From positions 1 through 64,000 of the forward strand of contig CAVPLC010000050.1 of assembly GCA_963705835.1 (NCBI GenBank): a stretch of 64,000 nucleotides of DNA, given 5' to 3'. The stretch comes from Palsa-504 sp963705835 (GTDB taxonomy: Bacteria > Actinomycetota > Actinomycetes > Streptosporangiales > Streptosporangiaceae). The first letter of the stretch is position 1. Each line of letters opens with the position of its first letter. This document shows positions 46,746 through 54,034 of the stretch, in pieces. Both the position numbers and the translations under genes were made by a program. The notes beneath the pieces are model-generated. The model was not told the DNA's origin, did no database searches, and saw only the letters and a list, made by a program, of their open reading frames with translations.

Positions 46746-47183
46746 GAGCAGCCAGTAGACCTCCGTCCATTGCTGAGCCGGATCGTCGTGGTTTGGCCCG
46801 TAGACTTCCCAGCGGGTGCCACCAGGACGATGCCCCTGCGCGGCACACCAGCTGAGAACCGCCTCATGGGCTGCCCCCACGTCCCCGAAGGGGCCACGAT
46901 GGACGGTCATGGCCGCGGTCCCCGCGGGCAGCGCGGACGCCACCACGCGGCCGGTGAGCGGGCACGGCTGGTCGAGCAGGACGCCGACCTCCACGTTCGG
47001 CACGCCGTCGAGGTAGAGCATGACGTTGCGGCATCCCCGGTAGATCCCGCCCGCATGCAGGCAGTCCCACACCTCGCCGAGAAGCCGCCCCCACAGCGAG
47101 GGGAAATCCTGCCACGTCGTCGCGGCGGCCACGACGGCGGTCGGGCGGGACTCGGCGTCAATGAGGCTCACCTCGTAATCCAC
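46740..47183 (-). CDS. GyrI-like small-molecule-binding protein
   Basis: Stand-alone effector-binding domain of 147 residues. The SHS2-type duplication is visible: an N-terminal strand and helix (TAVVAAATTWQDFPSLWGRL), a central strand YLDGVPNVEVGVLL, and a C-terminal ending RWEVYGPNHDDP...EVYWLL. Related proteins bind small hydrophobic compounds or inhibit DNA gyrase. GTG 47183 gives the usual short start; no strong ribosome site is seen. Ligand and partner are unknown. It is convergent with the methyltransferase gene, overlapping it by six bases. Confidence 0.75.
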   Translation of the reverse strand: MDYEVSLIDAESRPTAVVAAATTWQDFPSLWGRLLGEVWDCLHAGGIYRGCRNVMLYLDGVPNVEVGVLLDQPCPLTGRVVASALPAGTAAMTVHRGPFGDVGAAHEAVLSWCAAQGHRPGGTRWEVYGPNHDDPAQQWTEVYWLLS

Positions 47184-47357
47184 CCGGCCATCATCGCCCT
47201 GTGGTCACCGCCCTGTCATGTGGATCTGCGGCCTAGCCACGGTGCTGGTGAATCTCGCGGGGTTGTGCCGGTCGCCCTTGCGCGGTGGCATACTGGTGCC
47301 TGATCACAGCCGGTGAACGCGGGCTTGCCGTGGGCGAGCCGGGCCGGAGCCGTACCG

Positions 47358-48930
47358 ATGCTGGGACCGGAGTTCATGACCGCGCTTGCTCCTGCGTTGC
47401 GGCTGGCTGAGGCCGCGGGGGTGCTGTCGCTGGCTACCGATCTGGCGATGGGCCAGCCGCTGGAGCATGGGCTGCGCACCGCGATGCTGGCCTTGCGGAC
47501 GGCTCAGGCGATGGGGCTATCCGAAGACGACCAGGTGGCGGTCTTTTATACGGGCGTGCTGCATTTCGCCGGGTGTACCGCGGAGAGCGAGATCGACGCG
47601 CGGTTCTTCGGTGACGAGCTCGCGGCGCGGCCGCAGATGCTCACGGTGGCCCACGGGTCACGGATGGAGCTCATCGTCACGGCGATGCGGACGGCTCACC
47701 CGGCCAGCGCGCCGCTGGCGCGGGCCGCGAGGATGGCCAGGGCGGCCTTCGGCGGAATCGCGGAATTCCGCAGGTGGGCGGCCAGCCACTGCGATGTCGC
47801 CCGCCTGCTGGGCGCGCGGATGGGATTGCCCGGGCCGGTTCAGCAGGCGCTGCAGCACCTGTATGAACGCTGGGACGGCAACGGCATGCCCGGGGAACTG
47901 CGCGGCACGCAGATACCGCTGGCGGTCCGGCTGATGCAAGTGGCACAGGACGCCGACGTGGCCTGGCAGTACGGCGGGACCGCGCTGGCCGATAGCGTCC
48001 TGGCGCGGCGGGCCGGGTCAGGGCTGGACCCGCGGGCGGTCCAGGCCTTCCTGTCCCTGGGCGAGCGGCTGTATAAGGGCCTGGACGCACCGTCGATCTG
48101 GGACGACGCGATGGCGGCCGAGCCCGGCCCCAAGCCCGTGGTGGCCGGGCACCGGCTCGATGCCTGCTTGTCGGCGATCGCCGACTTCGCCGACCTGAAG
48201 AGCATGTGGACGGCCGGCCATTCCCGCGGCGTCGCCGATCTGGCCGGGCGGGCGGCCGTGGTGGCGGGGCTGGCCGCCCCCGAGGTGGTCACGCTGCGCC
48301 GGGCGGCGCTGGTGCACGACATCGGGCGCGTCGCGGTTCCGGTCGGCGTGTGGGCCAAGCCGGGCCCGCTGACCCGCGGCGAGCGGGAGCAGGTGCGGCT
48401 GCACGCCTACCACAGCGAGCGGGTGCTGGAAGCCTGCCCCGGGCTGCGCCCGCTGGCCCGCCTGGCCGGATCGCACGGCGAGCGGTCCGACGGGTCCGGC
48501 TATCACCGGGGCAGCCGGGCCGGTGACTTGCCGGCCGCGGCCTGGCTGCTGGCGGCGGCGGACTGCTACCAGGCGATGCGGGAGCACCGGGCGCACCGCC
48601 CCGCGCTGTCCCCTGCAGGCCGCGGCGGACGAGCTGGGCCGCGACGCGCTGGCCGGCCGGCTTCCGCCCGACGCGGTGCAGGCCGTGCTGACCGCGGCCG
48701 GCCAGCCAGCGCCGCCCGTTCCCCGGCCCGCCGGGCTGTCCGAGCGCGAGTGCGAGGTGCTCAGCCTGATCGCCCGCGGGATGGCCACCAAGCAGGTCGC
48801 CCGCCAGCTGGGGATTTCCCCGAAAACCTGTGACCACCACATCCAGCGCCTGTACCGCAAGACGGGCCTGTCGACCCGGGCCGGCGCGACGCTCTTCGCG
48901 CTCGAGCACGGGCTCGTCCACCCGGACTAG
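47358..48930 (+). CDS. HD-GYP-like phosphohydrolase with LuxR domain, frameshifted
   Basis: Regulatory protein of about 523 residues after correction. The first part (about 20-190) is a degenerate HD-like helical domain with EHGLRTAMLALR. The second (about 265-410) is an HD-GYP-type domain: AALVHDIGRVAVPVGVWAKP and SHGERSDGSGYHRG. A LuxR helix-turn-helix ends it: LSERECEVLSLIARGMATKQ, then VARQLGISPKTCDHHI. The catalytic and DNA-binding parts are in different frames; a CCCC at 48610-48613 is one base too long, and removing it gives RPALSLQAAADELG. HD-GYP enzymes degrade cyclic dinucleotides, so the fusion may link such a signal to transcription. ATG 47358 has GGAG eight bases upstream. Confidence 0.78.
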
Positions 48931-49113
48931 CGGTCCTCATCGTCTGGCGCTATAGGGAGTTCTCCCCATGGCCGTCGAGGTCCGGCGTTGCCTAGCCTCG
49001 AGCTTAGCGCCGGGTCACCGGAGGGAGACGGCTCGTCCGGGAGGAACCGGCCGTGGTGAACCGGTGCTCTTCGCGCGCCGAGCGAGCGCCGTGGCGAAGG
49101 AGGGATACCGGGC

Positions 49114-49801
49114 GTGGTCACGATCTGCAAGACCATCCTGCAGCGGCTCCACGCCCGAGCAGATCCGGGACCAGGCCGACGGCCTGGCGCCCGCCGAGCT
49201 CCGTGAACTCGCTGCCTGCCTCGCGGAAGATCCTGACCTCACCATCTCGGTGATCACCTATGCCGACGGCCGCCGAGAACTGGAGGTCCTGCACACCGGA
49301 TCGCCGCATCGCACCGAGAACACCATCGACCGCCGCAAGTTCACCCGCCAACCCCGAGGGGCACAGGCCCGGACACTGTCCATCACCACCCCGGCCGACC
49401 TCGAGGACGCCATCGCGCTGGTCCGCAGCATCCTGCTCCACGCCGCGGCATCGTTACGGGCGCAGGCCCGGGCAGGCCGCGATGCAATACGACCCCCGCG
49501 CGCTACGCTCGTGCTCAAGGAGGCGACTCCGGCCCTGCGTGGGGAGCAGAAAGACATGCTCTGGTCCCGGTTCCATGGACTGCCGCCTGGCTTGCGGTAC
49601 CTTCCCCTAGACGACTGGCCACCGAGGCCAGCGCCGATGCTGACGCAGCCATGGCAGGCCGGGGTAACCGGGTGGATCGTGGTCTTCGGCGCGGTGATCC
49701 TCGTCGCGGCGCTGCTCGCGCGTAGGTCACGGATCGCAGCCTGGGCGGCGATTCCAGCCGCGCTCGCAGGCTGCCAGCTGGCAACTTACTTCCCCAAGTA
49801 G
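49114..49801 (+). CDS. Membrane-anchored hypothetical protein, frameshifted
   Basis: GTG 49114 has a strong AAGGAGGG nine bases upstream and begins VVTICKTILQRL. After one extra C at 49149-49150 the frame continues as TPEQIRDQADGLAPAELREL, then VITYADGRRELEVLHTG. With the base removed the protein reads smoothly through QRLTPEQIRDQ. The C-terminus has two hydrophobic helices (WIVVFGAVILVAALLA and AAWAAIPAALAGCQLATYF). A second start at ATG 49556 with GGGGAG nine bases upstream could make a separate 81-residue membrane protein from the end. I cannot name a family. The frameshift is probably technical. Confidence 0.5.
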
Positions 49802-50038
49802 CTTGTGGCGTGGCCTCGGATCGTAGAACGACGGACCGTTCGGATAAAATTAAAAATTATTTCCGAACGGCCAGTGGTGCATCGGGACCGGTATGGGTAC
49901 GGCGGCCCACGGAACAAGCCGATCGCGCGGGCCCGCCGACGTGGCGGAGGTAACGCGGAAGGCGGCACTCGCAGTACGCGTCCGAGACAGCCGCGCGGTA
50001 CCTGATACGGCGCCGGCCCTTATCCCTCCCGGGCTGAG
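49802..50038. other. Intergenic gap, nothing recognised
   Basis: These 237 bases contain an AT-richer patch (AAAATTAAAAATTATTT, 49845-49861) flanked by CGTTCGGA and TCCGAACG, which are complementary. This could be a promoter or a dyad operator at about 49838-49869. No gene or RNA is evident. Confidence 0.45.
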
Positions 50039-50194
50039 GTGCCAGCGGCGGCGAGCTCTCGTGCGGCGGGCTGGTGCGCCTTCGACGTCCTGTTCTTCAT
50101 CCCGGAGTGCCTGCCCGACCTGGCCGACCTGACCGATTCCGAACTGCGCGAAGCCCTGCTGACGACGATGCTGCACACATTGCGGGTCCCGTCC
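50039..50194 (+). CDS. Possible small protein, 51 residues
   Basis: A short frame from GTG 50039 encodes PAAASSRAAGWCAFDVLFFI and then PECLPDLADLTDSELREALL. The second half looks coding, with acidic amphipathic helices and a good third-position bias. No ribosome site is obvious, and the N-terminus could be further downstream or in another frame. I do not recognise it. Confidence 0.3.
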
Positions 50195-50269
50195 TGATCC
50201 CAGGGACGAGCCAAATCTAGATACCGTATCGGTACGCGCGCGGCTTTGGTGTTGTGGCACACTGCGACC

Positions 50270-50803
50270 ATGCGTAGCCTGCACGGGCCCGGAGTGCGTG
50301 ACGTATCGGCCGCGCTGGCGGCGACCGGATGCCTGATCCTGGCCGCCTGCGGAGGTGGTGGCGGGAGCCATCAATCCTCGGCGAACCCGACCGCGAGTGC
50401 TACCGCGGCGGCCGAACCGGTCAGCGGCCCGGCGGCCGTGGCCGCGATCACGGCCAACTGGAAGACGGTCTTCAACGGCAAGGCCGCGATCCCGGACCGG
50501 CTCGCGCTGGTTCAGGACGGGCCGCAGGTGGCCGCGTTTGTTGAGGCCCAGGCCAAGACGTCGTTCGGAGCGGCCGCGGCCGGGTCGACCGCCACGGTCA
50601 GCTCGGTGACGATCACGTCACCGTCGCAGGCCACGGTCCACTATGAGGTCCTGCTGCTCGGCACGCCGTTGCTGAAGAATCAGGTGGGCATGGCGGTCTA
50701 CCTGAACGGCATCTGGAAGGTCGCCATCGCGAGCTTCTGCGGGCTTACCTACCTCCAGTACCCCAAGGGGAGCCCTCAGCTGCCCGCCGTCTGCCGGAGC
50801 TAG
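50270..50803 (+). CDS. Lipoprotein, MTB12-like domain
   Basis: Exported lipoprotein of 177 residues with lipobox LILAAC and a Gly/Ser/Thr linker. The globular domain (about 55-175) contains VAAITANWKTVFNGKA, DRLALVQDGPQVAAFVEAQA, SSVTITSPSQATVHYEVLL and GIWKVAIASFCGLTYL. This matches the low-molecular-weight-antigen MTB12-like domain, a NTF2-like cell-surface fold of unknown function in actinobacteria. The start ATG 50270 has no good ribosome site. It ends four bases before the MFS gene and may be co-transcribed. Confidence 0.75.
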   Translation: MRSLHGPGVRDVSAALAATGCLILAACGGGGGSHQSSANPTASATAAAEPVSGPAAVAAITANWKTVFNGKAAIPDRLALVQDGPQVAAFVEAQAKTSFGAAAAGSTATVSSVTITSPSQATVHYEVLLLGTPLLKNQVGMAVYLNGIWKVAIASFCGLTYLQYPKGSPQLPAVCRS

Positions 50804-50807
50804 CGGG

Positions 50808-52361
50808 GTGGCCGATGCGCTCGCGCAGGTCCCGGTCGGCACGCTCACCTCGCGGCGCCGCCCGCTGGCCCTCGCCTCGCTGTGCACGATCCTGTTCCTG
50901 ACCTTCCTCGACAACACGGTCGTCAGCGTCGCGCTGGCCAGCATCCAGCAGGACCTGCACGGCGGAGTCTCCGAGCTGCAGTGGGTGGTCGGCGGATACG
51001 CCCTGACGTTCGCGAGCTTCATGCTGGTCTTCGGGATGATGGGCGATAAGTTCGGCCGCAAGAAGATCATGCTGGCCGGAGCGGGCGTCTACTGCGTCGG
51101 CGCGGGGCTGGCCGCGGTCGCTCCCAACATCGGGCTACTGATCGCGGCACGGTCGGTCATGGGCCTGGGGGCAGCGGCGAGTGAGCCCGGTACCTTGTCG
51201 ATGATCCGGCAACTGTATCCAGATGAACGCAGCCGCAATCGCGCGCTCGGGGTCTGGGCCGCGGTATCCGGGTTCTCGCTCGCGCTCGGCCCGGTCCTGG
51301 GCGGAGCGCTGGTCGGGGTGTGGAACTGGCGGGGGATTTTCTGGTTCGACGTGACGTTCGGCCTGGCCGCGCTCGTCGTGGCGGCCATGATCCTGCCCGA
51401 GAGCGCCGACCCGGCCGCGGGCCGGATCGATATTCCGGGCACCGTGCTCGGCGGCGGCGGGCTCGCCGCCCTGATCTTCGCCATCATCAACGGCGAGAGC
51501 GCCGGCTACGGGGCACCCAGCGTGCTGGCGCTGTTCGCCGTGTCCCTCGTCGCCGGTGCGGCTTTCGTGCTGTGGGAGCGCCGTGCCCCGTTCCCGCTCC
51601 TTGACTTGAGTTACCTGCGGGTTGCCCGGTTCACGACCCCCAACGTGGTCGCGTACTGCACGTACTTCTCCACGTTCGCGATCTTCTTCTTCACCGCGCT
51701 CTACCTGGGGGTGATTGTCGGCTACTCCGCCTACCGCATCGCGGGCCTGTTCCTGCCGATGACCGCGATGATGATCATCGCGGCGCTGCTGGCGGGCCGG
51801 TTGACGACCGTGCTCGGCGTCCGCTGGCTGCTGGTCGCCGGCTGCCTGTTGTTCGCGGCTGGCCTGCTGCTGACCAACGTGGTCATCAACCCGAACCCGG
51901 CCTACCTGCCGCTTACCGCGGCGCTGGGATTGGCCGGGCTCGGCATCGGTACCTGCGTCGTGCCGGTTACCTCGTCAGTGCTCGGGGCGGTGCCCGCCGC
52001 ACGCTCGGGGATGGCCGCTTCGGCCTCGAACACCAGCCGGGAGTTCGGCGCGGTCACCGGCATCGCCATCCTCGGCGCCGTCGTCAATGCCGAGCTGCGG
52101 TCCGGGCTGGTCAGCCGCATGACGCATCTGGGCGCCTCGACCGCGCTTCAGCAATATGTGCTCCAGGTGATAGAGACGGGTTCGGTGTCCCTCGGCCATG
52201 GCACCCCGACCGGAAACGACCCGCTGGACCAGATCATCCGGGCGGGGTACGACGCCTTCACCGGCGCGCTGCACGATGCGCTGTACCTGTCGGCCGCGCT
52301 GCTCGCAGCCGCCGCGCTGCTCTCCGCGGTCACCTTGCGCCAGCGCCGCCACGCTACTTAA
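50808..52361 (+). CDS. MFS drug:H+ antiporter, DHA2 family
   Basis: Membrane exporter of 517 residues and 14 predicted helices. The family motifs are LFLTFLDNTVVSVALASIQQ (motif D1), the loop GDKFGRKKIML (motif A), and RSVMGLGAAASEPGTLSMIR. The C-terminal part has a large loop (about 445-480) before the last helix. DHA2 transporters expel antiseptics, dyes or antibiotics. GTG 50808 is within the ribosome-site-like GGAGCTAGCGGGGTG and overlaps the previous gene's end region closely. Confidence 0.92.
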   Translation: MADALAQVPVGTLTSRRRPLALASLCTILFLTFLDNTVVSVALASIQQDLHGGVSELQWVVGGYALTFASFMLVFGMMGDKFGRKKIMLAGAGVYCVGAGLAAVAPNIGLLIAARSVMGLGAAASEPGTLSMIRQLYPDERSRNRALGVWAAVSGFSLALGPVLGGALVGVWNWRGIFWFDVTFGLAALVVAAMILPESADPAAGRIDIPGTVLGGGGLAALIFAIINGESAGYGAPSVLALFAVSLVAGAAFVLWERRAPFPLLDLSYLRVARFTTPNVVAYCTYFSTFAIFFFTALYLGVIVGYSAYRIAGLFLPMTAMMIIAALLAGRLTTVLGVRWLLVAGCLLFAAGLLLTNVVINPNPAYLPLTAALGLAGLGIGTCVVPVTSSVLGAVPAARSGMAASASNTSREFGAVTGIAILGAVVNAELRSGLVSRMTHLGASTALQQYVLQVIETGSVSLGHGTPTGNDPLDQIIRAGYDAFTGALHDALYLSAALLAAAALLSAVTLRQRRHAT

Positions 52362-52385
52362 TCGCGCCTTGCGCGGATCTCGGCC

Positions 52386-53897
52386 TCACGATGCCATCCG
52401 GCGCCGGCCAGCGATTTCTTCCCTCCCCGGCCGGGCCCTGCCGGGGCGAGCCCGGCCGGGACGAGCCTGGGCGGTAGCCGAGCGGGCCGCCGTGCCCCGC
52501 GAAGCGACCCTGGCCGGATGCGCGGCCGGATGCGCGGCCGGCGGCGCGGGAGAGACGGGCGTGCCGGACGTGGCGATCTGCCGGACGACGTGATGCCCGG
52601 TCGTTACCTCGTCGCTGGTCGCGCTGACGCCCGCGGCGTCGTGCAGCCGCTGAAGTTCGCGGAGCTGGCCGCGCTCCACGAGCGCGACGACCGTGCCGGT
52701 GGCGCCGGCGCGGGCCGTACGGCCCGAGCGGTGCAGGTAGTCCTTATGGTCGTTCGGCGGGTCGAACTGCACGACCAGGTCGACGTCGTCCACGTGGATG
52801 CCGCGGGCCGCGACGTCGGTGGCGACCAGGACCCGGGGATGCCCGGCGGCGAACGCGTCCAGGGCGCGTTGCCGCTGGTTCTGGTTGCGGTCGCCGTGGA
52901 TGGCCGCGGCGTCGACTCCGGCCCTGGACAGCTGTTTCGCGAGCCGGTCCGCGCCGTGCTTGGTGCGGACAAAGAAGAGCGTGCGTCCCGGCCGGCTGGC
53001 GATCTCCGCCGCGACCGGCACCTTGTCCTGCGCGGCCAGGACCAGCACCCGGTGCTCGGCGGGCCCGGAATCGGTCGAGGAGGTGACCGCGTGCAGCGCG
53101 GGATCACGGATATAGGTCGTCACCAGCTGGCCGACGCCGCGGTCCAGGGTCGCGGAGAAGAACATCCGCTGGCCGTCCGGGGGCGTCTGGTCAAGGATGC
53201 GGGTGACCGCGGGCATGAAGCCCAGGTCGGCCATGTGGTCCGCCTCGTCGAGCACGGTGACCTGGACGCCGGACAGCGTGCAGGCCCGCCGCTCGAGCAG
53301 GTCGATGAGCCGGCCTGGCGTCGCCACCACGATGTCGGCGTGGCGGACGTGGGCGATCTGCCTGCTGATCGACACGCCGCCGTAGACCGTGGTGATGCTC
53401 ACGCCCACGCTGCGGCCCAGCGGCGCGAGCACGTCCGCGACCTGCTGGGCCAGCTCGCGGGTCGGGACCAGGACCAGGCCGCGGGGCGCCTTCTCACGCC
53501 GCTGGCCCGTGGTGGCGGCGAGCCTGGTCAGCAGCGGAAGGCCGAAGGCCAGCGTCTTGCCCGACCCGGTCTGGGCGCGGCCGAGCACGTCGCGGCCGGC
53601 CAGCGCGTCGGGAAGCGCCCGGGCCTGGATCGCGAACGGCTCGCGGATGTCACGCGCCGCGAGCGCGCGAACCAGCCGGGCGTCCAGGCCGAGCTCAGCG
53701 AACGTGGCCGCCGTGGACGGCGACGCCGCGGCGGCGGCGTCCAGGGCCAGGTCAAGCTCGGAATACGGTTCTGCCCGCCGCAGCCGCGGGACCTGCGGGC
53801 GCCTGGCCGCGGCCGGACCGCGGTGCCTGGTGGCCCGCTCACCGCCCCGGCCGTAGCGATCCGAAGACGCGCGCGGACGCCTGGAACTGTGGGGCAT
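52386..53897 (-). CDS. DEAD-box RNA helicase, RhlE/CsdA-like
   Basis: ATP-dependent RNA helicase of 503 residues. All core motifs are visible: Q motif FAIQARALPDAL, motif I AQTGSGKT, Ia PTRELAQQ, II VLDEADHM, III SAT, and VI HRSGRTARAG. The N-terminus is basic, and the C-terminus is a low-complexity basic tail with GRARP three times and PAAHPAAHP, typical of RNA-binding extensions. ATG 53897 has GGAG seven bases upstream. The upstream region has a palindrome at 53959-53975 that could fold in the leader RNA. Such helicases help ribosome assembly and cold adaptation. Confidence 0.92.
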   Translation of the reverse strand: MPHSSRRPRASSDRYGRGGERATRHRGPAAARRPQVPRLRRAEPYSELDLALDAAAAASPSTAATFAELGLDARLVRALAARDIREPFAIQARALPDALAGRDVLGRAQTGSGKTLAFGLPLLTRLAATTGQRREKAPRGLVLVPTRELAQQVADVLAPLGRSVGVSITTVYGGVSISRQIAHVRHADIVVATPGRLIDLLERRACTLSGVQVTVLDEADHMADLGFMPAVTRILDQTPPDGQRMFFSATLDRGVGQLVTTYIRDPALHAVTSSTDSGPAEHRVLVLAAQDKVPVAAEIASRPGRTLFFVRTKHGADRLAKQLSRAGVDAAAIHGDRNQNQRQRALDAFAAGHPRVLVATDVAARGIHVDDVDLVVQFDPPNDHKDYLHRSGRTARAGATGTVVALVERGQLRELQRLHDAAGVSATSDEVTTGHHVVRQIATSGTPVSPAPPAAHPAAHPARVASRGTAARSATAQARPGRARPGRARPGREEIAGRRRMAS

Positions 53898-53958
53898 GCG
53901 AAAACTCCATCGGTGGTTCGGGGATCGCATGCTCGGCAGACGTCAACGACAACGGCGA

Positions 53959-53975
53959 CCGGCTCATTGAGCCGG
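53959..53975. promoter_or_regulatory. 17-base palindrome upstream of helicase
   Basis: CCGGCTCATTGAGCCGG is a perfect dyad with one central base, 62 bases before the helicase ATG. It could be a protein-binding operator or, in RNA, a hairpin in the 5' leader. Cold-shock helicase genes often carry regulatory leaders, but I cannot show that here. Confidence 0.45.
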
Positions 53976-54034
53976 ACTGCTCACACTGCGACCGGCGGGC
54001 TGCTCGCCCGCGGAGCGGCGGCGAAGATCGCCGC

